Shown here piece by piece: positions 20,794 to 30,165 of a DNA stretch of 64,000 nucleotides; position 1 is the stretch's first letter, and each line of letters starts with the position of its first letter. Below the pieces are notes generated by a model. It did no database searches, had not been told where the DNA came from, and worked only from the letters and a program-made list of their open reading frames with translations. Location: positions 1 through 64,000 of the forward strand of contig JADLHO010000018.1 of NCBI GenBank assembly GCA_020848735.1, read 5' to 3'. The translations under genes were made by a program, and so were the position numbers. This DNA is from Planctomycetota bacterium (GTDB taxonomy: Bacteria; Planctomycetota; UBA1135; UBA2386).

Positions 20794-20856
20794 GCTCGCG
20801 AGCCCGTCGCAACCCCATCACCCGATCCGTCCCACCCTCCGAGCCGAAGTCCTGCC

Positions 20857-21693
20857 ATGAGCTCTCGCCTCATCCTCGTCCCGAGCCTCGCCCTCGCGCT
20901 GATCTTCGGGCTGGCCTGCCTGGTCCTCGAACTCGAGTCGACGACGAGCCCGCAAGGTGACGCGCACCGGGCATCACGCCCGGCCCGAGTGGTTCCGCGC
21001 GCCGAGGACGCCGCCGCGGAGCCCGCGTCGCGGGTGCCGGCCGTCACCGACGCGGGAGGATCGCGGCTTGGGAACGGGAGCGCAAAGGGCCAGGCGGGGC
21101 CCGGCCCCGATGCGCAGCTCCGCGGCCTGGGCTCGTTGTCCGACGAGGACCGGAGCTACTTCGCAGGTCTGCTGAGCGCCGAACTCGCCGCGCTCGAACG
21201 GCGGCTCGATCTCGAAGTCCCGCGCGACGCCGAGGAGTACCTCGTCCAGGCGGAGCGCATGGTCGAGGCGGCGCGCGTGCGCGGGATGACCCAGGAGCTG
21301 GAATCCGGCCGCTACACGCTGGTGCCCGCGGGCGAGGGCCTGTCCCACGCCCGCGACGCCCGCGACTCCCGCGGCGCCAAGGCCACGATCCTGGTGCAGC
21401 CGGCACGGCGCGGGCTCGAGGTCGTCGATGCCGTCTTCGTGCTCGAACACGACGAGCACGGGGAACTCCGCGACGCGATCGAGTACCGCGAGCGGCTCGC
21501 GCACGAGCGACTGCTCGCCGCACACGAGGAGTTCAATCGTCTGCCGATCGAGGAGCGCGAGCGGCTCGCCGGGCTCGCGAAGCGACCGACCGAACTCGCC
21601 TCGGCATCCCGCGAGGACCGCGCGCTCATCCGTCGCTGCTTCGCCGACGGGGCACGCCTCGGCCGCAACCACGTGCTGCACGTCGACTGGTGA
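20857..21693 (+). CDS. Membrane-anchored hypothetical protein with a helical, charged C-terminus
   Basis: A 278-residue product with one N-terminal hydrophobic segment (about residues 5-25), then a disordered Ala/Arg/Pro/Gly linker to about residue 90, then a predominantly helical acidic/basic region (EELxxxL-type spacing, DEEDRSYFAGLLSAELAALERRLDL, HERLLAAHEEFNRLPIEERERLAGL). No catalytic motif or family was recognised. The charged helices could mediate protein contacts in the periplasm. It ends 7 bp before the convergent NuoF-like gene. Function unknown. Confidence 0.65.
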   Translation: MSSRLILVPSLALALIFGLACLVLELESTTSPQGDAHRASRPARVVPRAEDAAAEPASRVPAVTDAGGSRLGNGSAKGQAGPGPDAQLRGLGSLSDEDRSYFAGLLSAELAALERRLDLEVPRDAEEYLVQAERMVEAARVRGMTQELESGRYTLVPAGEGLSHARDARDSRGAKATILVQPARRGLEVVDAVFVLEHDEHGELRDAIEYRERLAHERLLAAHEEFNRLPIEERERLAGLAKRPTELASASREDRALIRRCFADGARLGRNHVLHVDW

Positions 21694-21700
21694 CGGGGGA

Positions 21701-22942
21701 TCAGACCCCGCCACGCGCCGCGCGCGCGAGGTCGTCCGCGAAGAGCTCGAGCGCGCTGAGGATCGGCGCCGCCGCCATCTCGATGAGCGAGCAGAGGCCC
21801 TTCTTGCGCGCGAAATCCGCGACCTTGCGGATCGGCGCGGCGAAGTCGCCACCCTTGCCCGCGCGCACGGCCTGGAGCACGTGCACGAATTGGTTCGTCT
21901 CCATGCGACACGGCGGACACTGACCGCACTGCTCGCGCATGAAGAACTGCGCGATCTCGAGCAGGCGCGCGACGACGTCGTCGCCCTCGAGCACGAGCCG
22001 CAGGCCACCGCATCCCGGTGCCGTGCCCAGCGGACGCAACGTCTCGTGCGCGATCCCCACGTCGAGGTGGCGCGCGTCGAGGAAGCCGCAGGACAGCGCC
22101 GGATGGATCGCGCGGAGCTTGCGGCCGTCGCGCACGCCGCCGCCGATCGACTCGAGGAGCGTGCGCCAGGTGGTGCCGAAGGGGACCTCCACCACACCGG
22201 GTCGACGCAGTTCCTCCGGCAGCGTGAAGAGCATCGTGCCCGGTGATTCGCCGGTGCCGATCGCGCGGTAGGCGGCCGCGCCGTAGCGCACGATCCAGGG
22301 CACGTTCGCCAGGGTCTCCACGTTGTTCACCGTGGTCGGCTCCGCGCGCACGCCGCTCTCGCCCGGATAGGGTGGCTTCTTGCGCGGCTTGCCGGCGCCG
22401 CCCTCGATCGCGTCGATCGCAGCGGTTTCCTCACCGGCGACATAGGTTGGCGGCGCTCGGTGCAGCGTCACGTCGAAGGTGAAGCCGCTGCCGAGGACCG
22501 AGCTCCCGAGCAGGCCAGCCGCACGGGCTTCCGCGATCGCGTGTTCGGCCGACTCGATCTGGGGAACCATGTCCTCGATCAGATACAGCCAGCCATGCGA
22601 AGCCCCGGTCGCCAGGCCGCAGAGCAACATGCCCTCGATCACGCGATGCGGGTGGTGCTCCACGAGGTACTTGTCCTTCGCACTGCCCGGCTCGTGCTCG
22701 CCGCCATTCGCGACCACGTGCTTGCTGGCCGCCGCGCGCGCGCCCGCGAGTCGCCACTTGCGGCCCACCGGGAAGGCCGCGCCGCCGTGACCGCGCAGTC
22801 CCGATTCCTCGACGACCGAGAGGATCGCGGAACCGCCGCTGCGCAACGCAGCGTCCAACGCGGAGTAACCACCGGCCGCGCGGTACCCCTTGAGGTCTTC
22901 GCGTGAACCGGTCGCGCCCGCCAACACGATCGTGCCTGTCAT
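21701..22942 (-). CDS. Stand-alone NuoF-like NADH:quinone oxidoreductase 51 kDa flavoprotein
   Basis: A 413-residue relative of NuoF, the complex I subunit that holds FMN and the N3 [4Fe-4S] cluster and oxidises NADH. Seen: an FMN/NADH glycine-rich motif (GLRGHGGAAFPVGRKW, residues 49-63), GGEHEPGSAKDKYLVEHHPH, EPTTVNNVETLANVPW, and four cluster cysteines, Cys339, Cys342, Cys345 and Cys384 (REQCGQCPPC and KGLCSL). No other nuo gene is nearby; NuoE and NuoG are absent. Such lone NuoF proteins are usually diaphorase subunits of formate dehydrogenases, hydrogenases or electron-bifurcating enzymes, or feed ferredoxins. The FMN loop differs from classical NuoF (H and A in place of R and G). Partner unknown. 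Confidence 0.88.
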   Translation of the reverse strand: MTGTIVLAGATGSREDLKGYRAAGGYSALDAALRSGGSAILSVVEESGLRGHGGAAFPVGRKWRLAGARAAASKHVVANGGEHEPGSAKDKYLVEHHPHRVIEGMLLCGLATGASHGWLYLIEDMVPQIESAEHAIAEARAAGLLGSSVLGSGFTFDVTLHRAPPTYVAGEETAAIDAIEGGAGKPRKKPPYPGESGVRAEPTTVNNVETLANVPWIVRYGAAAYRAIGTGESPGTMLFTLPEELRRPGVVEVPFGTTWRTLLESIGGGVRDGRKLRAIHPALSCGFLDARHLDVGIAHETLRPLGTAPGCGGLRLVLEGDDVVARLLEIAQFFMREQCGQCPPCRMETNQFVHVLQAVRAGKGGDFAAPIRKVADFARKKGLCSLIEMAAAPILSALELFADDLARAARGGV

Positions 22943-23086
22943 CGTCTCGACTCGCCGCCTCGTCTTCGTTGCTGCCGGTAGCTATCGTGCGCCCGCCTGC
23001 CGAGCGCTCGATGCGACGGGATCATCGAGCGTGGTGGCAGCCTGCGCCAACCATCCCGTCTCTCTCTTCGACCTCGAGGTGCGACC

Positions 23087-24163
23087 TTGAAATCCGCTCT
23101 CTCCGCCCTGCTCCTCGCCTCTGCCGCAGCCGCCCAGCTCCCCTTCATCTCGCCGATCACGGCGAACGGCAACGAGGGCGCCGGAAGCAACCTCTTCCCG
23201 TTCAACTCGACGACGGTGCGTCGCTACCAGCAGATCCACGGCGACCTGCCCCAGCTCCCGTTGACCATCTCGTCGTTGGCCTTCCGGTACACGACGCCGA
23301 CCGCCGTGACGACGTACAGCGGCACGCGCGCCCTGGACATCGAGATGGACATGGGCAACGGCCCGACGAGCTACGCCGACTACTCGCGGACGATGTCCGC
23401 GAACTGCTCGGGGCCCGTCTCGGCCGTCGTCGCCCGCCGCATCGTGAACTGGGGTCCGCAGGGGACCTCGATCGCCGGCGGCCCGCAGTCCTTCGCGTCG
23501 AACATGGTCATCCCGCTCGACGCCCCCTACACCTGGATCCCGATCAGCCCGACCCTGACCTGGGAAGTCCGGATGTTCGCGAACCCGCTGACCGGCACCT
23601 TCGCGACCGTCGACGCCGACAACGGCAGCGCGACGACCGCCACCGCCACGACGGTCGGCGCCGGCTGCGTGTGCACCGGCCGCACCGCCGCGCAGACCGC
23701 GAGCGTGGTGATGGCCGACATGCAGGGCTATCTCGGCTTCGGCATCGGGACGTCGAACGGCACGCCGAACTCGCAGGTCTACTCGGCGATCGGCTTCAGC
23801 AACCCCGCGCTCGGCATCCCGGGGCTCTGCGCGCCGTCGTACACCGACCTCGCGTTCCTCTTCCCGAACGGCACCACCAGCTCGACGGGAGCGCTCGCCA
23901 ACAGCGCGGGCTTCGGGCTGCACATCCCGAACTCGTTCGCGGGCGCCGCGATCTACTTCCAGAACTTCACGCTCGACCTCTCGCTCCCGGGCATCCCGCT
24001 CTGCGCATCGAGCGGCGTGTCGTTCACGGTGCCGACCTCGAACCTCTCGAAGATCGTCCAGGTGACGCGCGTCTTCGACAGCTCGGGTACCACCACCGCG
24101 ACCGAAGGCCTCTTCTTCACGACCTCGGTGCTCGGCTACGGCCTGCCGGTCGAGTTCAACTGA
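23087..24163 (+). CDS. Secreted planctomycete-type beta-rich protein
   Basis: A 358-residue secreted protein. The start is a TTG at 23087 with a good GAGGTG ribosome site six bases upstream (23076-23081), which decides the start. A short signal peptide (KSALSALLLASAAAAQ) precedes a Thr/Ser/Asn/Gly-rich beta-rich body: RYQQIHGDLPQLPLTISSLAFR, TTYSGTRALDIEMDM, AVVARRIVNWGPQG, VIPLDAPYTWIP. This composition and the 'xFR' strand pattern are shared by large secreted families in some Planctomycetota, whose functions are unknown. It has several cysteine pairs (CVC, GLCAP, LCASS). It overlaps the convergent hydrolase by 28 bp. Confidence 0.75.
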   Translation: MKSALSALLLASAAAAQLPFISPITANGNEGAGSNLFPFNSTTVRRYQQIHGDLPQLPLTISSLAFRYTTPTAVTTYSGTRALDIEMDMGNGPTSYADYSRTMSANCSGPVSAVVARRIVNWGPQGTSIAGGPQSFASNMVIPLDAPYTWIPISPTLTWEVRMFANPLTGTFATVDADNGSATTATATTVGAGCVCTGRTAAQTASVVMADMQGYLGFGIGTSNGTPNSQVYSAIGFSNPALGIPGLCAPSYTDLAFLFPNGTTSSTGALANSAGFGLHIPNSFAGAAIYFQNFTLDLSLPGIPLCASSGVSFTVPTSNLSKIVQVTRVFDSSGTTTATEGLFFTTSVLGYGLPVEFN

Positions 24164-25047
24164 TCCGCGCTCGCGCCGAAGAGCGCGCGCGCGCAGGACG
24201 GGTGGTCGAACATCTTCGTGTGGTCGTGTTCGACCCCCTCGGCGAGGACGAGCGTCCAGCCGAAGGACCAACCGCGCGCGGCCGCCAGGGCCTGCGCGCG
24301 CGCGAAGCACTCGCGGCCGCGCTGCAGGCGCCCAGGGCCCTGCTTCATCGCGGTCTCGCTGTCGTCGAAGTACTCGTCGGGATGGTCGTCGGCCGTCCCG
24401 AGATAGATCGTCAGGGGCTGGGAGAGATAGCACCGCAGACGCTCGTCGCCGCGCAGGGACTCGGGCAGCTCGCCGAAGCCGTAGCCGAAGGGCAGGTCCT
24501 CGGTGGGGAAAAGGTGTGACCCGGCGTTGGCCGCGACCAGCCGCTCCGCACCGGTGTCCTGGAATGCGCTCATGCGCGCGACGAACTGCCCGCCGGCCGA
24601 GTGGCCGATGATCCAGTGCCGCAGGGCGGGACGTCCCTCGATCGCGCGGAACCGCGCCGCGAGCTTCGGCACGAAGGCATAGGTCCACTGCTCGGGCGGC
24701 AGCGCCTGACCGGACTCGTCGCGCAGTCCGCCGAACTGGTAGCGGCGCGACGGAAAGCGCTCCTTGTCGAAGCGCGGCGCGACCACGAGCACGCCGAAGC
24801 GTTCGGCCATCGCGATGGCGTCGTCGCGGTACTCATCCGCATTGCGAAGGGTGCCGTGCATGACGAACAACATGCGCTCGCCACGCCATCCCTCCGGCTT
24901 GTAGGTGAAGACCTCGATCGGCGTGCCGTCGCAGTCGATCGTCACGACCGACTTGCCGACCGGGAGCGTCGGCGCCGGCGCAACGCAGGCGGAGAGCACG
25001 AGGGCGAGAGCCGCCCATGCGGCGCGAGCGGGAAGCGTGGCGATCAC
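24136..25047 (-). CDS. Alpha/beta hydrolase lipoprotein
   Basis: A 303-residue alpha/beta hydrolase, probably anchored by lipid: the N-terminus has a signal sequence ending in the lipobox LSAC (Cys21). The core shows the oxyanion-loop strand MLFVMHGTLRNADEYRDDA, the nucleophile elbow GHSAGGQF, and a late Asp/His pair region (GTADDHPDEYFDD and EGVEHDHTKMF). This gives a Ser-Asp-His triad consistent with an esterase or peptidase. The substrate cannot be inferred. It overlaps the convergent secreted-protein gene by 28 bp at its 3' end. ATG 25047 starts the lipoprotein signal. It is in tandem with the CPR gene upstream (78-bp gap). Confidence 0.85.
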   Translation of the reverse strand: MIATLPARAAWAALALVLSACVAPAPTLPVGKSVVTIDCDGTPIEVFTYKPEGWRGERMLFVMHGTLRNADEYRDDAIAMAERFGVLVVAPRFDKERFPSRRYQFGGLRDESGQALPPEQWTYAFVPKLAARFRAIEGRPALRHWIIGHSAGGQFVARMSAFQDTGAERLVAANAGSHLFPTEDLPFGYGFGELPESLRGDERLRCYLSQPLTIYLGTADDHPDEYFDDSETAMKQGPGRLQRGRECFARAQALAAARGWSFGWTLVLAEGVEHDHTKMFDHPSCARALFGASADQLNSTGRP

Positions 25048-25088
25048 GCCGCCGACGGTAACCGTCGCCCGCTCCGATCGCCCGTCCT

Positions 25089-25106
25089 CGCGGGCCGTGG
25101 CCCGCG
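25089..25106. terminator. Hairpin between two minus-strand genes, possible terminator
   Basis: A perfect inverted repeat, cgcgggcc-gt-ggcccgcg, lies 20 bp beyond the stop of the CPR gene (25126) on the minus strand and 42 bp before the hydrolase start. The 8-bp GC-only stem has a 2-base spacer, so the actual loop must open some pairs. No run of T follows it. It may attenuate or terminate, or be chance in GC-rich DNA. Confidence 0.35.
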
Positions 25107-25125
25107 CACGCTCGCGACTCGCCGA

Positions 25126-27774
25126 TCAACGCCCGAGCCCGCCGACCGCCGCGGCGACGGCGGCGGGGTCGATCGCCAGATCGAGCTGCTGTTCGGCCGC
25201 GAGTTCCGGGAAGACGAACTCCGCGGGCGCGATGCCGGGCACGAGCACGTTGCCGGCCTGCTCGTCACCGGAACGAACCGCCGCACAGACGATGCGGAGG
25301 CGCCCGGAGACCGCGAGGCGCAGCGCGACGGTGCCGTCCCCGCCGACGATCCCGCTCGCCCCCGCCGGATAGGGCCAGCCGCCGCTGGTCGCTCGCGTCG
25401 ATCGATCGCCGCGGAACACGAAGCGCCCCGTGCGCGGCACGACGGGCTCGGCGGTCTCCACCGTGACCCGCAACGCGAACCCGCTCGGTGGCAGCACCGC
25501 GGGCGGGACCCTCACCTGCAGGACATGCGCTCCTCGCAACGTGATCAGTTGGCCGTCACGCAATCCGCGCACGAGCTCCGCGCGACATGACGGCGCGAAG
25601 ACCAGCAGGTCGACGAGCGGATCGGCGGTCACGACCACGCCCTTGCCGCCCTGCACGAGGACACCATCGAAGTTCGGTGCGCCCGCGGTTCCCGTGTCGG
25701 CGACGATCAGGGCACTCGCCTCGGCGATCGGCGCGCCCCCTTCGTCGACGACGTGGAAGCCGAGCGTGCGGAGTCGCCCGCCGAGTTCGAAGGGCGACAG
25801 CGTCGTCGTGGCGCCGCTCGTCACGGCGACGTCCGCGATGTGCGCGAGCGGCTCTGCGCGGCCCGCGAGCTGAAGGCCGACGTCGTATCGACCGGGAGCC
25901 AGCGACGGGATCTCGAACTGCCGGCCCCAGATCGGCACCACGCGGCGAGTCCCGGTTCCGCGCTCGACGCACGCGATGGAGAAGTGCGCGCGTACGACGA
26001 GGGGATCGTGATCCAGCGCGCCGGCGATGGCACCCGCCGCAGCGAGGCGCACGATGAGGTCCGCGGTGCCGGGGCGGAACGGGATCGCCGCGGCGGGCAG
26101 GTGGCTCCGCGAGCTGACGTCGAGAGCGGCCTCGTCCGGCGCGTTGCGCACGCGGATCGCGAAGCGACCCTCGGCATCGCTGCGGTACGGCCGCTCGTCG
26201 ACGCCCGAGATGCGCAACTCGGCGCCGACGATCGGCGCACCGGCGTCGTCGAGCACCACGCCGCCGACGAGCAGCGGCGCGGCGAGGAGACGGAGATCCC
26301 CGAGATCCGTTTCGCCCTTGCGCCACGGCTGCGGCAAGGGGAGCCCCGCCTCGAGATCCTCGCCTTCGTCGCGGATCACGAAGCTCCGCACCGCCATCTC
26401 ACCGAGTTCGTCGTTCTGCACGATCCGCACGCGTGCGTCGCGGTCGCTCGTCACGGTGGTGCTCGACTCGATCGAGGACTGGCCCGACTCCGCACGGATG
26501 CGCAGATCGAAACGACGCCCGGGCAGGCCCTGGCCGCTCGCGTCGAGCAACCGCACCACGACCAGGGATGTGTCGGCGAAGGGCGAGACCACCACGCGCC
26601 GCTCCTCGTCGGGTGCGGTGGGGCCATCGACCTCCACCGCATGGGCGAGCGACGCGTTGCCGATCCACACGTGGACGCGCAGGCGGAGTCCGAGCGCCAC
26701 CGGCGCGAAGCGGACGATGCCCTCGCGGAACTCGCGCGCACCCCCACCGAGCAGCACGCGCTCCGCGGCCTCGAGGGCGAGTTCCTCGACGCTCGCCGAG
26801 GCGTCGTGGACCGGTGCCCGGAGCGAGGGTGCGAACTCCACCAGCAACGCCCCCGTCGCCGGCATGACGAAGTCGATCGCTTCGCGCGGTGGATCATCCG
26901 CCGCGAACTCGAACCGCGGCCTCGCGCCCAGCGGCGCATCGACGAACGCGATTCCGCGCACGCCCGCGAGCTCGGTGCGCTCGGCGCGGGGGCGCGTGCG
27001 CTGGAGCAGGTCCGTCACGATCGCCTGGCCCTCTGCGTCGCTCTGCCCCCGCCAGATCGCCTCGACCCAGGCATCCCGCAGGATGCCGACGCGGAGGGGA
27101 ACGCCCGCGCAGGCGCGCCCATGCGCATCGCGCACGCGGATGCTCAGGCTGCGACGCGCATCGATCGTCACGACGACGGGCGCCGTGGCGTCCGGTTCGC
27201 CGACACCCACGATGCACCAGCCGACGCGCCCGGCATCGGCAGGCACCGGCGCGTCGCTCGCGACGAGCAGCAGTCGAGAGCCGGGCGAGCGGGGGATCTG
27301 CAGCTCACCTGAGTCGTCCGCGATCGCGGCGCGATGAGCGGCGCACCACGACGAGAGCGAAGCCAGGGACTCGTCGCCACCCTGCGCCGCCTCGGCGAGC
27401 TCCGCGGTGAGTGCCTCGCCACTCGCGATCCAGAGCCGCGCTCCGGGAACGGCGAGGCGACCGACACCGTCGACGACGCGCACGAGGCACGAAGCGTCGG
27501 CCGACGGCTCGCCGGAACCAGCGCCCGGCTCGACCGTGCGCGCGCCCACCGCCGCGACGTCGGCCTCCTCTCGCGCGTGACCGCCATGGTTCGCCACGGT
27601 CGGCACCACCGCGCCACGCGGCGAGACCATGGGGTCCGCGGACTCCGGAACTCCGGACTGCGGAACTCCGCCGGGCCCGACCGAACCCTGAGTCCGAAGC
27701 GCGAGGACCACCGCGGCGATCGCCGCGATCACGGCGAGGGAGGCCACCACGACACGTGTCACGTCCCGCTTCAT
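25126..27774 (-). CDS. Carboxypeptidase-regulatory-like repeat protein, membrane anchored
   Basis: An 882-residue protein with an N-terminal membrane segment (about residues 7-26, VVVASLAVIAAIAAVVLAL), a low-complexity Gly/Pro/Val linker (GVPQSGVPESADP), and a long extracytoplasmic part made of beta-sandwich repeats of the CPR type. Phrases such as VGGVVLDDAGAPIVGAELRI, LSIRVRDAHGRACAGVPLRV and FHVVDEGGAPIAEASALIV mark individual repeats. Each is followed by a DxEGRF-type turn (SDAEGRFAIRV). No catalytic residues were found. It resembles the protein at 11220-14684 in design but not in close sequence. ATG 27774 is used because upstream frame codes for no sensible domain. It lies 46 bp downstream of the HpnC-like gene on the same strand. 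Confidence 0.85.
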   Translation of the reverse strand: MKRDVTRVVVASLAVIAAIAAVVLALRTQGSVGPGGVPQSGVPESADPMVSPRGAVVPTVANHGGHAREEADVAAVGARTVEPGAGSGEPSADASCLVRVVDGVGRLAVPGARLWIASGEALTAELAEAAQGGDESLASLSSWCAAHRAAIADDSGELQIPRSPGSRLLLVASDAPVPADAGRVGWCIVGVGEPDATAPVVVTIDARRSLSIRVRDAHGRACAGVPLRVGILRDAWVEAIWRGQSDAEGQAIVTDLLQRTRPRAERTELAGVRGIAFVDAPLGARPRFEFAADDPPREAIDFVMPATGALLVEFAPSLRAPVHDASASVEELALEAAERVLLGGGAREFREGIVRFAPVALGLRLRVHVWIGNASLAHAVEVDGPTAPDEERRVVVSPFADTSLVVVRLLDASGQGLPGRRFDLRIRAESGQSSIESSTTVTSDRDARVRIVQNDELGEMAVRSFVIRDEGEDLEAGLPLPQPWRKGETDLGDLRLLAAPLLVGGVVLDDAGAPIVGAELRISGVDERPYRSDAEGRFAIRVRNAPDEAALDVSSRSHLPAAAIPFRPGTADLIVRLAAAGAIAGALDHDPLVVRAHFSIACVERGTGTRRVVPIWGRQFEIPSLAPGRYDVGLQLAGRAEPLAHIADVAVTSGATTTLSPFELGGRLRTLGFHVVDEGGAPIAEASALIVADTGTAGAPNFDGVLVQGGKGVVVTADPLVDLLVFAPSCRAELVRGLRDGQLITLRGAHVLQVRVPPAVLPPSGFALRVTVETAEPVVPRTGRFVFRGDRSTRATSGGWPYPAGASGIVGGDGTVALRLAVSGRLRIVCAAVRSGDEQAGNVLVPGIAPAEFVFPELAAEQQLDLAIDPAAVAAAVGGLGR

Positions 27775-27820
27775 GTCCGCAGCCGTATCCGACTCCGACC
27801 ACCCTGGCAAATCAGCGTCC

Positions 27821-28690
27821 TCAGCGGAGCGCGCGCGGCGGGCCGGAGGCGAGCATCGCGCCGAGCAGGGCCCCGATCCTGCGCAGTCCGTGCAGCTTCG
27901 TGTCGTGCCCGAGCACATCGTGGTCGACGGCCCGGATCGCCCGCACACATCCCGCGGCCCCGCCGACGATCGCGCGCAGCTCGTAGCGCAGGCGACCGCG
28001 CACACGCTGCGTGAGCGGCCAACCCTCGCGGAACAAGGCCGTCGTGCGCGTCAGCCATTCCGCGACCAATGCCCTCGTCGCGGCATTCGCGTGGGGCGCG
28101 CGGAGGTCGTCGACCGTCACGCCGTGGCGCGCGAGGTCGCCGAGCGGGAAGTAGATCCGATCGCGCGTGCGCAGATCGTCGCCGAGGTCCTGGAGGTGAT
28201 TGAGGAGCTGCAGCGCCGTGCAGATCCGATCGGAGAGCAGATCGAGCTGTGGGTCGTCGTGACCGAAGACGCGCAGCACGAGACGACCGACCGGATCCGC
28301 GGAGCGCCGGCAATAGTCGAAGAGCTGCTCGGCGTCGGCATAGCGCGTGATCCGCAGGTCCTGTGCGAAGGCGTCGAGCAGATCGAGGAAGAGCTGCTCT
28401 TGGAGCCCGAGCTCGGCGATGGTCGCGCGCAGATCGACGAAGAGCGGCACGTCGGCCGCCGTTCCGCGCTGGTGTGCGAGGAAGGCCTCCCGATAGGCCG
28501 CGAGGGCCGCCGCATCCCGGAGCTCGTCGGCGAGGTCGTCGGCGACGCGCGCGAACGCGTAGATGCGGTGCACGTGACGGCGCAGGTGCCTCGGGACGAG
28601 GAACGAGCCGACCGGGAAGTTCTCGTAATGGGTGGCCGCCAGGGTGCCGAAGTCGGAGGCGGCGGGCGTCGGCGCGAGGCGTCTCTTCAT
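27821..28690 (-). CDS. hpnC: Squalene/phytoene synthase family protein, HpnC-like
   Basis: A 289-residue trans-isoprenyl diphosphate synthase. HpnC-type enzymes act on presqualene diphosphate to make hydroxysqualene on the way to squalene and hopanoids. Two Asp-rich magnesium motifs are visible: DDLADE at residues 51-56, and a second in LLNHLQDLGDDLRTRDRIYFP. YCRRSADPVGRLVLRVFG is also typical. hpnD and hpnE, usually adjacent, are not in the window, so hydroxysqualene synthase versus phytoene synthase remains open; the phrase NFPVGSFLVPRHLRRHV favours HpnC. ATG 28690 matches the usual N-terminus. It is divergent from the gene at 28797 across 106 bp. Confidence 0.82.
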   Translation of the reverse strand: MKRRLAPTPAASDFGTLAATHYENFPVGSFLVPRHLRRHVHRIYAFARVADDLADELRDAAALAAYREAFLAHQRGTAADVPLFVDLRATIAELGLQEQLFLDLLDAFAQDLRITRYADAEQLFDYCRRSADPVGRLVLRVFGHDDPQLDLLSDRICTALQLLNHLQDLGDDLRTRDRIYFPLGDLARHGVTVDDLRAPHANAATRALVAEWLTRTTALFREGWPLTQRVRGRLRYELRAIVGGAAGCVRAIRAVDHDVLGHDTKLHGLRRIGALLGAMLASGPPRALR

Positions 28691-28796
28691 CGGCGCGACG
28701 ACGGCATTCGGATCTCGGCGACGGGCATCCGGCGCGCACGTTAGCGGACGACCAACCTCAGGGAAGGCAACGGCGTCGGGCACGTCCAACGCCGCC

Positions 28797-30083
28797 ATGA
28801 GCAGCGAACACCCCGGCAGCCGCATCCCGTCCTGGTGGATCTGGTCGCTCGGTGCCCTCGTCCTGGTCGCCCTCGCCGCCGCCGGCCTCGGGACCTGGGC
28901 CACGGCACGCTTCGAAGCGGTTCGCGCCGCCGCGCAACGCGATCTCGCCGCACGCCTCGCCACACCACCTCCGACGAGACCGGGAGTCTTCGGTGCGGTC
29001 GTCGACGGCGAGGTCTGGGCGGAGTGGTTGCCTGCCCTCGCCGCGCTCGACAAGACCGCGCTCGACGGCCTCGATCCCTGGCTGGATGACGAACCCGGTG
29101 CCGCGGTGCCGAGCGCGGAGGACCTCGCCCGCCTGGACGCCACGATCGCGGCGCACGAGGCCTCGTTGCGCGCGCTGCGCAGCGGCGCCTTGCGGGCGAT
29201 CGGTCGATTCCCGGCTGATCCCGCGAAGGCCACGGCGATCCTCGACGACGTGTTCCGCCCCTTGCGCCTCGCGCAGCTCGCCGCGGTCGCCGCCGAGCGT
29301 CGAGCCGCGCAGGGCGATCTGCCGGGCGCCGTCGAGCTCGCCCTCGCCGCCGCGCAGTTCGGCCGCGATCTCGCCGATCACGGGCCGACCCTGGCTGCGG
29401 CGGTCGGTGCCTCCGCCGTACGCCGTGCGACGCGCGTGCTCGCGCGTCTCGCACTCGCCGCACAGCTCGAAGGGGAGCTGCTCGCACGGGTCGAGGCCGG
29501 GGCGCGCGTGCTCGACGAGTCCTGGCCTTCCAGCGCCTCCACGCTCGCCGCGGAGCACGAGTTCATGCTCCGCGAGATCGTCCTCGACGGCGCCCGCGCC
29601 GGGTCCGGCTCCACCGACCTCGGGTTCGGGATCCCGCTGCTCTCGTTCTGGCAGCATGGCTTCTCTCCCAAGGCCGCGATCGCGAGCTTCTGGGAACTGA
29701 CCCCACGCCTGCAGACGAGCGCCGCACACGCGGCGACCCTGCCCTGGGACGCCGCGCTCGCCGTGTACCGGGGCATGGCCGCGATGGCCGACACCGCCCC
29801 GCTCCGGATGCTCGTGGCGGACCCCTCGCATGCCGACCGCGTGATCAGGGACGGACTGGCCACGGTGCGGCTGCTGCGCGAGGCGCTCACGCTGGCCCGC
29901 GGTCGCGGATTGGAGGGCCTCCTCGACCCCTTCACGCACGCGCCCTTCACCAGGAGCGAGCTGAACGGAGTCCTGCGCGTGCATTCGGCCGGCGGTGATG
30001 GCGTCGACTCGGGCGGCGCGGGTTGGCTCGTGACCCCGATCGACGGCGATGACCTCGGCTTCGAATTCCGTCTCGCCCGCTGA
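28797..30083 (+). CDS. Single-pass membrane protein, function unknown
   Basis: A 428-residue product with one strong N-terminal membrane segment (about residues 13-33, WWIWSLGALVLVALAAAGL) and a large mostly helical Ala-rich periplasmic body. Tandem helical hairpins (ALAAAQFGRDLADHGPTL, RATRVLARLALAAQLEGELL) suggest an alpha-solenoid. No motif was recognised. The C-terminal 50 residues (DPFTHAPFTRSELNGVLRVHSAGGDGVDSGG) carry the 'PFTGxPFxYxxxGxxxxxYSxGxDGxDDGG' pattern. That pattern recurs at the end of planctomycete and gammaproteobacterial proteins with an unknown secretion-related C-terminal module and is the best lead. ATG 28797 precedes the membrane segment. Confidence 0.7.
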   Translation: MSSEHPGSRIPSWWIWSLGALVLVALAAAGLGTWATARFEAVRAAAQRDLAARLATPPPTRPGVFGAVVDGEVWAEWLPALAALDKTALDGLDPWLDDEPGAAVPSAEDLARLDATIAAHEASLRALRSGALRAIGRFPADPAKATAILDDVFRPLRLAQLAAVAAERRAAQGDLPGAVELALAAAQFGRDLADHGPTLAAAVGASAVRRATRVLARLALAAQLEGELLARVEAGARVLDESWPSSASTLAAEHEFMLREIVLDGARAGSGSTDLGFGIPLLSFWQHGFSPKAAIASFWELTPRLQTSAAHAATLPWDAALAVYRGMAAMADTAPLRMLVADPSHADRVIRDGLATVRLLREALTLARGRGLEGLLDPFTHAPFTRSELNGVLRVHSAGGDGVDSGGAGWLVTPIDGDDLGFEFRLAR

Positions 30084-30165
30084 AGCCGGCTCCCGGAAGC
30101 CGACCCTCGGAACCCGAGGCTCGCGGCGAAGCGGGGCACTCCGCGGTCGACGGACGACGGACGCC

